This document shows, one piece after another, positions 55,871 to 64,000 of a stretch of 64,000 bases of DNA (its first letter is position 1; the number at the start of each line of letters is the position of its first letter). A model generated the notes under the pieces. It did not search any database, was not told the DNA's origin, and worked only from the letters and a program-made list of their open reading frames with translations. Origin of the DNA: GWE2-51-13 sp041736705 (lineage in GTDB: Bacteria; Bacillota_I; Bacilli_A; Erysipelotrichales; Erysipelotrichaceae); the NCBI GenBank assembly GCA_041736705.1, contig JBGSTC010000004.1:62001-126000 (forward strand), given 5' to 3'. The translations under genes and the position numbers were made by a program.

Positions 55871-57835
55871 ATGAAAGAAGAAAAGTCGCAATTTTATTTT
55901 AGGCAGATCCTTGACTATCTTCTCAAGCATACGGTTGTTTCGACTCAAAAGATCGCCGACGAAATCGGACTATCGGAGAAAACGGTTCGTGTAAAATTGG
56001 ACGGACTGGAGACCTACCTTACGCAAAGCAAGCTCGGCGAACTCGTCAGGAAACCAAGAATCGGGATTTGGCTGAAAGTGAACGATTCTCAACGGACCGC
56101 ACTGGTCAACACGATGCTTGATGATGAATCAACATATTTCGTAACTGAGAACGACGATCGTGTAACATTGACGACAAAGCTGCTACTGAGGAATATCGGC
56201 GGGAATTTGACAACGACGAAGTTGGCGTCGGATTTGTACTTGAGTACGCCGACGATGTTGAAAGTCGTAAAGGAAGCAGAAGATCGTCTTTCGAAATTCG
56301 ACATCTCCCTGAAACGTGTCCGAAATAAGGGGATTGAACTCGAGTATTCGGAGAGTAACTATCGATTTGCCATCAAGTCCATGATTTTACAAGAAAGCAA
56401 AGACAAACCGGTTGAAGATCTCATCACCTATTTCATGCCGGGACTGGATATTCCACTGATTCGAAAAGTCATTCTTGAGACTGAGAACGAGTGGGGCGTG
56501 GAGTTTACGGATGGATCATTCAACGACCTTCTGATTTTGGTTTGCTGTGCGGTCTATCGAAATTCCATTGCAAAAAGTTTCTCGACATCCGCCCAGGAAA
56601 TCATGATTTTCGAGCGTCACAATGAATATGCCTTTGCACAAGCGATTTTCCAACGACTAAGCAAGTCGCTTAAGATCAACATTTCGCAGAATGAAATCGC
56701 ATTCCTCTCGATACAAATTTTGTGTAGTAAAGTAATCGGCAGTAATGTTATGTTGGTGCCGACGGAGAGAGTCCGTGAATATGACAACAACCTGGAGATA
56801 TTCACCGAAAAGTTGATCAACATCGTCGGGAATATTCTTAATGTCGATCTTTCAAACGATATTGCATTGTATCAGGGTTTACTGTCACATCTTCGACCTA
56901 CGATTTTCCGTCTTCGTTATGGCCGTTCCATGCCGAATAATTTAGTTCATACGATAAAAAGCGAATATAAGCAGGTGTTTCGATCCGTCTGGTCGATTTC
57001 CGTATTATTTGAGGAATACTACAACTTGAAGGTAACCGAAGATGAACTTGGTTACATCGTCCTCTACATTCAAGCTGCCATTGAACGTAAGGAGCATCCT
57101 TTGCATGTCGTACTTGCAAGTAATCTTGGAATGAGCCACAACCAACTCTTGTGCGAAAGAATCAAGAAAAACCTATCCGACATCAAAGATATCGAAATCG
57201 TCGCCGTACATGAGTTTAGGTTGAATAAATTTAGTAATGCCGACGTGATTCTGACGACCGGGAACATGAATCTCCACGACCCCCGAATCATTGAAATCGA
57301 TCATCTCCTAACTCCGCAAGGTGTACATAAACTTAGAAGACATTTACTAAACGTTACGTTACGAAGAGTAGAAAAGATATCGCGGTTCGACAGTCGATGT
57401 CATCAGTTATTTGAACCGGATCTGATATTCACTCATCTCAATGTCAAAAACAAAGAAGAGTTACTTGAAATCTTGACATTGCATCTTGTACGTAAGGGTT
57501 ATGTTACGCGCAAGTACTTGAATACTGTGCTTGAAAGGGAATCTGCGACTTCGACATCGGATGGTAACCGGGTCGCCATTCCGCATGGTAACCAAAATGA
57601 AGTCAATGAAGCGAAAGTCGTCATCGCAACCCTGGATAAGCCGATCCATTGGTACGAAGAAGACGATGTCGATGTGATTTTCTTGCTGGCTGTCAAAATG
57701 ACAAGTCAAGAAGAAACGGAAATAACACAGTTGTTTTATAAGCAGTATATAAAGCTGGTGGAAACCGATGAGGCTGTGGATGTTCTACGAAAAATCCCCA
57801 ACAACATCGAATTCTATAAATTTCTCATTAGGTAA
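55871..57835 (+). CDS. PRD-containing PTS-controlled transcriptional activator (MtlR/LicR-type)
   Basis: 654 aa, behind GGAGGTGACCTG. Domain order: an HTH at about 8-60 (KHTVVSTQKIADEIGLSEKT), a second DeoR/Mga-like region to about 170, PRD1 at about 185-290 (ERHNEYAFAQAIFQRLSK), PRD2 at about 300-405 (SHLRPTIFRLRYGRSMPNN and EDELGYIVLYIQAAIERK), an EIIB-Gat-like domain (about 410-500) and a C-terminal EIIA fructose/mannitol domain (about 520-654) with VAIPHGNQNEVNEA, whose histidine is the phosphate site. In the EIIB-like part the phospho-cysteine position reads ASNLGMSHN, with no cysteine. HPr-P and IIB-P control such activators through phosphorylation. It is the likely activator of the shared promoter element; PTS IIA follows 18 bases downstream. 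Confidence 0.92.
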   Translation: MKEEKSQFYFRQILDYLLKHTVVSTQKIADEIGLSEKTVRVKLDGLETYLTQSKLGELVRKPRIGIWLKVNDSQRTALVNTMLDDESTYFVTENDDRVTLTTKLLLRNIGGNLTTTKLASDLYLSTPTMLKVVKEAEDRLSKFDISLKRVRNKGIELEYSESNYRFAIKSMILQESKDKPVEDLITYFMPGLDIPLIRKVILETENEWGVEFTDGSFNDLLILVCCAVYRNSIAKSFSTSAQEIMIFERHNEYAFAQAIFQRLSKSLKINISQNEIAFLSIQILCSKVIGSNVMLVPTERVREYDNNLEIFTEKLINIVGNILNVDLSNDIALYQGLLSHLRPTIFRLRYGRSMPNNLVHTIKSEYKQVFRSVWSISVLFEEYYNLKVTEDELGYIVLYIQAAIERKEHPLHVVLASNLGMSHNQLLCERIKKNLSDIKDIEIVAVHEFRLNKFSNADVILTTGNMNLHDPRIIEIDHLLTPQGVHKLRRHLLNVTLRRVEKISRFDSRCHQLFEPDLIFTHLNVKNKEELLEILTLHLVRKGYVTRKYLNTVLERESATSTSDGNRVAIPHGNQNEVNEAKVVIATLDKPIHWYEEDDVDVIFLLAVKMTSQEETEITQLFYKQYIKLVETDEAVDVLRKIPNNIEFYKFLIR

Positions 57836-57853
57836 TAAAGGAAGGATCTATCT

Positions 57854-58303
57854 ATGGAACTGAAAAACATTCTTGACCCCAGAATCGTCGACTTGAAAAT
57901 GAACTCAAAAACAAAAGACGAGGCGTTATACCATTTATCGAATTTACTTAAGGAAGCGGGATACATCGATGATTGCAAACAATTTGTCGACGACATCTAT
58001 CTTCGGGAAAAAGAAGGGATGACAGGGATCGGTAGCTACATTGCGATACCGCACGGTAAATCCGACTCGGTCCACAATGTCGGGATCGCGATCGGAAAGC
58101 TTGATCACGAAATCGAATGGGAAACGTTGGATGACCTCGGGGTAAAGATAATCTTTCTATTCGCCGTTTCGAACAACAATGACTATGCGCAAACTCATTT
58201 GGGATTATTGGCACAGATTGCTGGTAAACTCGGCAATGATCAAGCAATAAAGGCACTTCAGAAAGTCAGGACTTTCGACGAACTCGTCTCCGTATTCATG
58301 TAA
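57854..58303 (+). CDS. PTS fructose/mannitol-family enzyme IIA
   Basis: 149 aa single-domain IIA. It begins MELKNILDPRIVDLKMNSKT and has GIGSYIAIPHGKSDSVHNVG, with the phosphorylated histidine in IPHG. VKIIFLFAVSNNNDYAQTHL follows, and LLAQIAGKLGNDQAIKALQK is the usual C-terminal helix. It takes phosphate from HPr and hands it to the IIB at 48824-49138; no other IIA for that IIB-IIC pair is in the window. It is co-transcribed with the PRD activator gene 18 bases upstream, so the PTS is split between two places in the island. A strong plus-strand terminator follows. Confidence 0.92.
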   Translation: MELKNILDPRIVDLKMNSKTKDEALYHLSNLLKEAGYIDDCKQFVDDIYLREKEGMTGIGSYIAIPHGKSDSVHNVGIAIGKLDHEIEWETLDDLGVKIIFLFAVSNNNDYAQTHLGLLAQIAGKLGNDQAIKALQKVRTFDELVSVFM

Positions 58304-58309
58304 CATAGA

Positions 58310-58333
58310 CCTGAGAGTGATCTCAGGGTTTTT
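58310..58333 (+). terminator. Intrinsic terminator of the PRD-IIA operon
   Basis: Plus strand: perfect 7-bp stem CCTGAGA / TCTCAGG with a GTGA tetraloop of GNRA type, then GTTTTTC. It ends one base before the stop codon of the convergent alpha-galactosidase gene. Confidence 0.87.
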
Positions 58334-60619
58334 CTACTTGATTTTCTTGAAAACATAAAGCCGGGACGCCCCGTCGGGGAAGATCCGCGTCTCATCGCTG
58401 AACCCGCCGACGTTGGACTGCTTGAGTTTGATGCCCGCGGCCATCAGGGATTTCCCGTCGGAGATCCCGTGTTCGGCTTCGGTATGCAAGACCTTCATCT
58501 TGCGGACGACCGTATGCAAGAGCGAATCGGGCTTGATTCGTACGGGCGAAACCATGTTGATGAGGTCGCCGAACAAGCCGATGTCGATGTCGAAGGGACG
58601 ATTTCTGAAATCATACAAGAACTCGGGATCCAGTCCGACCGGATGCAAGGTTTGGGTGGTCGGGTTGGCGATCGCACGGTCTTGGAAATGCAGGAGGATC
58701 GCGCTAGATCGGTCATCGTCGACGACCATCCAATCCGTCAGATTCGTCTGATTTTTGGGGGAAATCCGATAAAACGTACCGAACTGGAAAAGTTCGCGGT
58801 ATTCCTTATAGAAGGCAACCTGGGCCTGGATCGACTTCAAACTTTCGGAGCTCAGTTCATTCAAGTTCAACTCATAGCCCAAGATGCCGAAACAGGCGAC
58901 TTGAAAGCGCGTTTCAAGGGGGGTGACACGTTGGGTCTGATGGTTGGGGACGGCGCTGACATGAGCGCCCATCGTACTGAGGGGATAGCCTTGGGAGGTT
59001 GCGTCCTGGATGTCGATGCGGCAGAGCGCGTCGGTGTTGTCGCTGGTCCAGATCTGAGGCATGTAGGCCAGCATCCCCAAATCGAAGCGATTTCCGCCGG
59101 ACGCACAGGATTCAAACAGGATGTCGGGGAAGGTACTTGTCAGTTCACGCAACACCCGATACAAACCCAGCATATAGCGATGGGCATGCGAACCGTCTTT
59201 AAGATCGCTGAGATTACGGTTCATGTCCCATTTGATATACTCGATCGTGGCGCATGAGAAAATTTCGGTGAAGGTCCGGATCAAGTAATCCTGGACATCA
59301 CTGTTGGCGCAATCCAAGACCAACTGATGGCGACCCATCGTCGGCTTGCGGCCGTCGATCGTGATCGCCCATTCGGGATGATTTCGGTAGAGGTCGCTGT
59401 CGGGGGAAACCATCTCGGGTTCCACCCACAATCCGAACTGAAGGCCAAGGTTGTGGATTTTTTGACTCAGCCGTTTCAATCCACCCGGAAGTTTCTTAAG
59501 GTTGACGCTCCAATCGCCCAAGGAAGAAAGATCGTTGTTGCGCTTTGAAAACCATCCGTCATCCAGGACGAAAAGTTCGATCCCGACATCGGCGGCCGTT
59601 TTCGCCAGTTTCATCAGTTTGCTTTCATTGAAGTTGAAGTAAGTCGCTTCCCAACTGTTGATCAAGACCGGTCGGGGCACGTTGCGCCAACGACGGGGGA
59701 TGAGGTGGGTGTTGATGAAAGTATGGAACTGCGATGAAAGCCGATTGAGCCCTTGGTCGCTGAAGGTTAAGATCGCCTGAGGGCTTTCCAGCGTTTCTCC
59801 GGGAAGAAGGTCGACTTCAAAGGAGTGCGGGTTGATCCCCCAGACGACATGGGATTTCCCATAGGCATTGACTTCGCCGATCGTCGCATGGTTTCCGGAG
59901 TAGACCAGGTTCAAGCCAAAACAAGCGCCGTGATGTTCATCGCAGTCTTTTTCGCGCAGGATCACCAAGGGATTGTGTCGATTGGAGGAAGTTCCGGTTT
60001 TCGAGTCGTTGATCAGGATGCCGGAATTCAGTTCTTTCTCATGCATTTCACGCTCACGCGCCCAATGTCCGTCAAAGGTACGCCAGAGCAGGTCGTTGCG
60101 GTCAAGGTCCAGTTGCGCACTAAGCAATCGATGGACGTGTACGGTTTTATCGGAGGTGTTGACCAAGCGGCAGGAGCGGGCGAGCACATCGCAGCTTTCA
60201 TAGACTTGATAAGATAGGATCAACGTGAGTCCCGATGTTTCGTCTTTCGTCGTGATCTCGATCGTCCTGCTTTCCCCGTATGCCCAGGGCAGATTTTTTG
60301 TGGCATAGGGTTGATCCAACACTTTGTCTTCCACGTATCTAAAATCGCTGACGCGATTACGATCCGCCGTCTCGATTTCGACCATCGCTTCCCGGATGTC
60401 GCCTTTCCCATACGTGCTGAATTCCAACGGAAGGTCTTCTAAAGCGACCTTTGTTTCTTCATCTAAAAGCAACCCGGTGGGAAAGGGCATTTTCTCATGG
60501 AGAAGCATCGGATCGAACGTACCGAGTTTCGCTCCGTAATGGAGGTGCTCAAGATGTCCGCTGTCGGTCAAGCCAAACAAATAGGATGTGTTTTTCGTAC
60601 TGAGATGCCATGTTTTCAT
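58334..60619 (-). CDS. Alpha-galactosidase, GH36
   Basis: 761 aa, usual GH36 length (700-760). The N-terminal beta-sandwich runs to about residue 320. The catalytic barrel includes PVLINSWEATYFNFNESKLM, LFVLDDGWFSKRNNDLSSLG, LGLQFGLWVEPEMVSPDSDL, then EYIKWDMNRNLSD with the nucleophile aspartate and FESCASGGNRFDLGMLAY leading to IWTSDNTDALCRI with the acid/base aspartate. It splits alpha-1,6-galactosides such as melibiose or raffinose. It has no signal peptide and so should work in the cytoplasm after uptake. It converges with the PTS-IIA gene and has no island promoter element, so a link to the sugar-acid pathway is not shown. Confidence 0.94.
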   Translation of the reverse strand: MKTWHLSTKNTSYLFGLTDSGHLEHLHYGAKLGTFDPMLLHEKMPFPTGLLLDEETKVALEDLPLEFSTYGKGDIREAMVEIETADRNRVSDFRYVEDKVLDQPYATKNLPWAYGESRTIEITTKDETSGLTLILSYQVYESCDVLARSCRLVNTSDKTVHVHRLLSAQLDLDRNDLLWRTFDGHWAREREMHEKELNSGILINDSKTGTSSNRHNPLVILREKDCDEHHGACFGLNLVYSGNHATIGEVNAYGKSHVVWGINPHSFEVDLLPGETLESPQAILTFSDQGLNRLSSQFHTFINTHLIPRRWRNVPRPVLINSWEATYFNFNESKLMKLAKTAADVGIELFVLDDGWFSKRNNDLSSLGDWSVNLKKLPGGLKRLSQKIHNLGLQFGLWVEPEMVSPDSDLYRNHPEWAITIDGRKPTMGRHQLVLDCANSDVQDYLIRTFTEIFSCATIEYIKWDMNRNLSDLKDGSHAHRYMLGLYRVLRELTSTFPDILFESCASGGNRFDLGMLAYMPQIWTSDNTDALCRIDIQDATSQGYPLSTMGAHVSAVPNHQTQRVTPLETRFQVACFGILGYELNLNELSSESLKSIQAQVAFYKEYRELFQFGTFYRISPKNQTNLTDWMVVDDDRSSAILLHFQDRAIANPTTQTLHPVGLDPEFLYDFRNRPFDIDIGLFGDLINMVSPVRIKPDSLLHTVVRKMKVLHTEAEHGISDGKSLMAAGIKLKQSNVGGFSDETRIFPDGASRLYVFKKIK

Positions 60620-60656
60620 AGTGTCACCTTTTCTTTAGTGTACCACACCGGACATG

Positions 60657-60683
60657 AAAAAAAGAGACCGCTTACGCGATCCC
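60657..60683 (-). terminator. Terminator with the small gene's stop codon in its GTAA loop
   Basis: Minus strand: GGGATCGC pairs with GCGGTCTC (eight pairs, two G-U) around the tetraloop GTAA, a GNRA type, then seven Ts. The loop TAA is the stop codon of the 58-aa gene, so a ribosome that reaches the end covers the hairpin. It closes the ftsE operon. Confidence 0.85.
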
Positions 60684-60848
60684 TCGTTCATCTTCTTCAA
60701 AGAGATTCTCATCGTCGCTGTAGAAGTCTTCGAAACTCTTCAGCGCTTCGACGGGGGCGTTGGGGGTGAGCCGATAGCGTCCCGTTTCTTCATCCAAAAC
60801 ATACCATGCGGGATTACTCATGAAATAAGGAAGGGTTTTTTCCGTCAT
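60672..60848 (-). CDS. Small acidic protein, 58 aa, last gene of the ftsEX operon
   Basis: 58 aa from the ATG at 60848, with AAAGGAGA well placed upstream. The product starts MTEKTLPYFMSNPAWYVLDE and ends in an acidic part (SDDENLFEEDERGIA); no helix or membrane segment stands out. No family is recognised. It lies 15 bases after the M23 hydrolase gene on the same strand. The tryptophan and tyrosine-rich first half (NPAWYVLDEETGRYRLTPNA) could be a small structural or binding fold. Its place at the end of ftsE-ftsX-hydrolase suggests a link with cell-wall division, but this is only gene order. The strong ribosome site and the terminator built around its stop codon support a real gene. Confidence 0.75.
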   Translation of the reverse strand: MTEKTLPYFMSNPAWYVLDEETGRYRLTPNAPVEALKSFEDFYSDDENLFEEDERGIA

Positions 60849-60863
60849 GCGAGTCTCCTTTCG

Positions 60864-62261
60864 CTAGTTATTGTAGGTTTTTCCGTACGTGACGCCGAAT
60901 ACGTCTTCGGGACGCATCCGACAGGGGGCTTTATTGCCGTTGTAGGCACAGCGGTTGGATAGGGTCCATCCGGCACCGAAGGCCAAATCGCCGTTCCAAC
61001 GTTGCGCGTAATAGGCGACGGTGTTGGTTCCCAGATAGATGACTTCGATGTGGAGGTGGGGACCCGAGGAGTTCCCGGAAGATCCGACTTTCCCGATGAC
61101 GTCGGTCGGTTTGACGATCGTCCCGGCTTTGGCCGGTGTCCCGGATTGAAGGTGGAGATAGCGGATCGCATAGGCTTTATTGTTGACGTTGACCATCAGA
61201 TACACCTGGTTGCCGCCATAGGACGAGCCCGGATAGCCGCATTTGTTGCCGAGATACCCATAGGTCGGACACGCGTCGACCGAATAAAGCACGACACCGT
61301 TGGCGACCGCATAGAGGTTGGTGCCGACCGGGGCGGACATATCGACGCCCAGATGGATGCTGGAGGATCCCGGATAATACCAGGTCCCGGAACTGACCCT
61401 GAAGGTCGCCCGGATGGGGACGGACCATCCCGGTGAAGGCGCGATCGCGTTCAACGCTTTCGAGATGGCTTTCAGCGCCGCTTGCGTTTCCGACAAGTCG
61501 GCGGCGATTTGATTCTCAAGCGCCTCAAGGGCGGCTTCCTGTTTCTGGAACTCGACCAAGATGGTCTGCGCCGCCGTCTTCAATCCTTCCATCGTCGCCT
61601 TATTGGTTTCGATGTTCGTCTTGTTCTGGACCAACGCGTCTTTTTGACGCTGCACTTCCGCCTTATCGTCATTCAGTAAACGGATTTCTTCCGTCAGTAA
61701 GTCCATCTGTTCTTTATCATAATCGGTGATGTCGTTGATCCCCTCGACCCGGCGGATCAGATCGGTGAAATCCTTCGCCCCCATGACGAAGTCGATGTAT
61801 CCGTTCAGACTGGCGAACGATTGCATCGTCACCATTCTTTCTTTGATGCTTGCGTCGATCTTCGAAATGACGGAATCGCGTTCTTCGATTTGGACTTCCA
61901 ACTCGCCGATCGCCACTTCGGACGCCGCGATCGAGGTTTCCAGCGCCGCGATGTCCCTTTCCAACGAGGTGATCTGCGCTTCGTAGTTGGCCAGTTGCGC
62001 CGCATACTTACTGATGTTGGCGGAGATGTTCTTCATGTCTTTTTGAATGGCTTCCAACTGTTTCTGCGCATCCAACACTTTTTGGTTAACGTAGTTCTGA
62101 TACGCCAGACAAACGGTCCGGTTCTGCGCCGCCTGGGAGGAAGAGCAAAGGGCGGAGTAATAGGCTTCGTTGTTGGCGAAGTCGTACGTCACCGCTTTGA
62201 CACTAGAAAACCCCAGGATCATGAAACAGATCAAGATGAGGATACTCGTGCGTTTTTTCAT
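60864..62261 (-). CDS. M23 family peptidoglycan hydrolase with coiled coil (EnvC/PcsB/CwlO-role protein)
   Basis: 465 aa from the ATG at 62261, which overlaps the ftsX stop by four bases (ATGA). A signal peptide or anchor (about 1-23, SILILICFMILGFSSVKA) is followed by a long coiled coil (about 55-265, rich in A, E, I, Q heptads). The LytM/M23 domain at the end has IHLGVDMSAP (His303, Asp307), YLHLQ (His370) and PHLHIEV (His402, His404), all zinc or catalytic residues. So the protein is probably active, unlike EnvC. FtsEX partner proteins of this shape are activated by the ABC complex to split septal peptidoglycan. The operon position directly after ftsX fits that. Confidence 0.93.
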   Translation of the reverse strand: MKKRTSILILICFMILGFSSVKAVTYDFANNEAYYSALCSSSQAAQNRTVCLAYQNYVNQKVLDAQKQLEAIQKDMKNISANISKYAAQLANYEAQITSLERDIAALETSIAASEVAIGELEVQIEERDSVISKIDASIKERMVTMQSFASLNGYIDFVMGAKDFTDLIRRVEGINDITDYDKEQMDLLTEEIRLLNDDKAEVQRQKDALVQNKTNIETNKATMEGLKTAAQTILVEFQKQEAALEALENQIAADLSETQAALKAISKALNAIAPSPGWSVPIRATFRVSSGTWYYPGSSSIHLGVDMSAPVGTNLYAVANGVVLYSVDACPTYGYLGNKCGYPGSSYGGNQVYLMVNVNNKAYAIRYLHLQSGTPAKAGTIVKPTDVIGKVGSSGNSSGPHLHIEVIYLGTNTVAYYAQRWNGDLAFGAGWTLSNRCAYNGNKAPCRMRPEDVFGVTYGKTYNN

Positions 62262-63151
62262 CGGTTCCACCTCAAGTGGCGGGTTACGGAAATAAAGCTG
62301 CCGGTTAAACCGACCAAGACGGCAAGTCCCGCCAGGATGCCGCTGACTTGAAAGACCATCGGATAAATCGGACGTAGGATGAAGAGATTACTGACCAGGA
62401 CACCGCCCAAGGCGTTGTAGAGATATTGATAGCCGAAGATCGTCAACAGGATCGGTAGGATCGACCCCAACAATCCGATGAGGATCCCTTCGATCAAGAA
62501 GGGGAAACGGATGAAGTGGTTGGTCGCACCCAAGGTACGCATGATGTGGATTTCTTCGGATCGGGAATAGATCGTGATCTTGATCGTATTGGAAATCAGG
62601 AAGATGGCCAAGAGCCATAAGATCGAAACCAGAATCAAACCGCCGTTTTGGATGGATTCCATCAAGGAAACCAAACGCAGCGTGTTGTCCCCGCCGTAGT
62701 TGACCCCTTCGATCGCATCCAACAGTTTGATTTTGGCGGCGATGATATCCAATGGCGCGTTTTTGACCACGTCCACCAGATAAGCATCCCTTAAAGGATT
62801 GTCTTCCCCGCGGTACATTTCGAAGATTTTGCCGTCTTCGCCGAATGCGGCGATGAACCGGTCCAGCTCGGCGTTCTTATCGGAGAAGGTCACCAGTTTG
62901 ACGCCCGGAATCAGCGCGATCTCGGCTTTCATCGCATCGATGGTGTCCATCGTCGTTCCGTCCACGATCTTGACGTGGATCTGGACGCTTTCTTCGACAT
63001 TCTTGGTGATCTGCGATAAGTTGAGTGTCAGCAAGAGGAACAGCGACATGAGTACCAACGTAATCATGACCGCCGTGGCTGCGGAGACCGACATCGCGCT
63101 ATGGCGCAAGACGCCGATGAACCCCTCTTTAACGTGTCGTGTAACATTCAT
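62258..63151 (-). CDS. ftsX: Cell division ABC transporter permease-like FtsX
   Basis: 297 aa. It opens MNVTRHVKEGFIGVLRHSAM, then helix 1 (AATAVMITLVLMSLFLLLTL). A large outside loop runs from about 45 to 165 (VHIKIVDGTTMDTIDAMKAE onward), and three more helices follow at about 175-290 (VSILWLLAIFLISNTIKITI, FLIEGILIGLLGSILPILLT). IYSRSEEIHIMRTLGATNHF is the cytoplasmic coupling region of the FtsX family. With FtsE it forms the ABC complex that turns on a hydrolase outside the cell. Overlaps of four bases with both ftsE and the hydrolase gene mean tight coupling. Confidence 0.94.
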   Translation of the reverse strand: MNVTRHVKEGFIGVLRHSAMSVSAATAVMITLVLMSLFLLLTLNLSQITKNVEESVQIHVKIVDGTTMDTIDAMKAEIALIPGVKLVTFSDKNAELDRFIAAFGEDGKIFEMYRGEDNPLRDAYLVDVVKNAPLDIIAAKIKLLDAIEGVNYGGDNTLRLVSLMESIQNGGLILVSILWLLAIFLISNTIKITIYSRSEEIHIMRTLGATNHFIRFPFLIEGILIGLLGSILPILLTIFGYQYLYNALGGVLVSNLFILRPIYPMVFQVSGILAGLAVLVGLTGSFISVTRHLRWNR

Positions 63152-63831
63152 TCGATGTAGCCTCCATCATGCAGATCCGCCATGATATGGCCGTCTTGTA
63201 GGGCGATCGTCCGCTTACGGAAAGAGTTGACCATACTGATGTCATGGGTGACCATCAAAATCGTGGTCCCTTCTTCCCGGTTGATTTTCTCCAATAAACG
63301 GATGATGTCCGCGGATTTCGCCGGATCCAGATTCCCGGTCGGTTCATCGCAGACCAGGACTTTCGGCCGATTGGCGATGGCGCGTGCGATCGCGGTGCGT
63401 TGCTGCTGTCCGCCGGAGAGACTTGAAGGGAAATCATTGGCTTTATCGGCCAAATCCACCAGACTGAGGACTTCCCTGACCCTCTGTCTTGCTTTCAATA
63501 GGGGGGTATTCGTGATTTCCAGAGCGAAATGCACGTTTTCGAAGATGGTTTTGTGTTCCAGTAATCTAAAATCCTGAAAAACCACGCCGATGCTTCGGCG
63601 ATACATCGGGACTTTCCTCGGTTTCAACTTCGCAAGATCCACCCCCGCGACTTCGACCGACCCTTTCGTCGCCTTCTCTTCGGCGTCCAAGAGTTTGATC
63701 AATGTGGATTTCCCCGAACCCGTCGGTCCGATGATGTAGACGAACTCCCCTTGCTCGATCAACAAATTGATATTATAGAGCGCATTGACTCCGTTTTTAT
63801 AGGTCTTGGATACATCTTTGAATTTCAGCAT
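63148..63831 (-). CDS. ftsE: Cell division ATP-binding protein FtsE
   Basis: 227 aa from the ATG at 63831, with AGGAAGTG upstream; a start at 63855 would add eight residues without a ribosome site. Walker A is GPTGSGKSTLIKLLDAEE, the Q-loop is IGVVFQDFRLLEHKTIFEN, the signature is SSLSGGQQQRTAIARAIA, Walker B is KVLVCDEPTGNLD, and the switch histidine is in ILMVTHDISM. This is the standard FtsE set. It powers FtsX in the cell-division complex. It is the first gene of the operon that includes ftsX, the M23 hydrolase and the 58-aa gene, and it has its own promoter. Confidence 0.95.
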   Translation of the reverse strand: MLKFKDVSKTYKNGVNALYNINLLIEQGEFVYIIGPTGSGKSTLIKLLDAEEKATKGSVEVAGVDLAKLKPRKVPMYRRSIGVVFQDFRLLEHKTIFENVHFALEITNTPLLKARQRVREVLSLVDLADKANDFPSSLSGGQQQRTAIARAIANRPKVLVCDEPTGNLDPAKSADIIRLLEKINREEGTTILMVTHDISMVNSFRKRTIALQDGHIMADLHDGGYIE

Positions 63832-63854
63832 GCGGTCACTTCCTATCTGCGTCA

Positions 63855-63882
63855 ATTATAACACAATAATTTTTGAGACCAA
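63855..63882 (-). promoter_or_regulatory. Promoter of the ftsE operon
   Basis: Minus strand TTGGTC (63877-63882), 16 bases, then TATAAT (63855-63860) with TGT before it. It lies just upstream of the ribosome site of ftsE. Confidence 0.65.
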
Positions 63883-63898
63883 CCCCGTAGCCGAAAAC

Positions 63899-63918
63899 AC
63901 ATACTTTCACACGTATGT
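63899..63918. repeat. Short inverted repeat in the right-end intergenic region
   Basis: ACATAC / GTATGT with an 8-base spacer; on the minus strand GTTTTCGG follows, so it may be the weak end of a gene beyond the window. The 140 bases from 63861 to 64000 hold no coding frame that I can support. Confidence 0.3.
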
Positions 63919-64000
63919 TTCATCATTCTCTTTTCGTTGCGGTTCGGTTACTTGATTTGAAGTCCAAACCATTCGGTGCTAAAGTAACAATAATCCTGAA

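Overview
The window is a stretch of a Bacillota (Firmicutes) chromosome that uses the standard genetic code. Nearly every gene is on the minus strand. The lineage is suggested by WhiA, GlmR/YvcK and RapZ together, by HPr kinase next to lgt, by PRD-type PTS regulators, by FtsEX with an M23 hydrolase, by an LCP ligase, and by strong GGAGG-type ribosome sites and U-tract terminators. A low-GC, Erysipelotrichia- or Mollicutes-like relative is possible, but I cannot name a genus. No rRNA, tRNA, CRISPR array or insertion sequence was seen.

1-24140: a surface polysaccharide locus, read right to left. The promoter at 24131 drives an LCP ligase, a CapD/PglF-type dehydratase, the UDP-N-acetyl-L-fucosamine enzymes CapE, CapF and CapG, two glycosyltransferases, a pyruvyltransferase, a Wzy-like polymerase and a Wzx flippase. 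A second unit starts at the promoter at 11241-11269. Its leader carries two hairpins, one of them an intrinsic terminator. It encodes an aminotransferase, a PglC-like phosphosugar transferase, a GNAT acetyltransferase and a glycosyltransferase. A third unit holds a WbaP/EpsE-like initiating transferase, a LoaP-type NusG paralogue, a hairpin followed by a terminator, and then a markedly AT-rich block (1 to about 4,900) with three glycosyltransferases, a hexapeptide acyltransferase and a radical SAM protein. The picture is of a capsule locus whose long transcripts are controlled by processive antitermination and whose distal end was exchanged by transfer.

24185-38729: conserved housekeeping genes. 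They are rapZ-glmR-whiA, a DJ-1/PfpI protein, an MFS transporter, trxB, a fused lgt-HAD phosphatase, hprK, uvrA, uvrB and a CtpA-type protease.

38973-58303: a sugar-acid catabolic island. It combines uronate genes (uxaA, uxaB, kdgK, a KDPG aldolase-VOC fusion, and DhuI/DhuD-like isomerase and dehydrogenase) with myo-inositol-type genes (two iolB paralogues, an IolA-like dehydrogenase, a class II aldolase), a fructose-family PTS (IIA, IIB, IIC), an iron alcohol dehydrogenase, a transaldolase and a PRD activator. Five promoters in the island share an element of the form TTACCGNATT-N9-TTATC, placed 49-51 nt upstream of the -10 box. This looks like one activator regulon, and it includes a membrane protein of unknown function (50933-51544).

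58334-64000: a GH36 alpha-galactosidase, then the operon ftsE-ftsX-M23 hydrolase-58-aa acidic protein. The stop codon of that last small gene lies in the loop of its own terminator.
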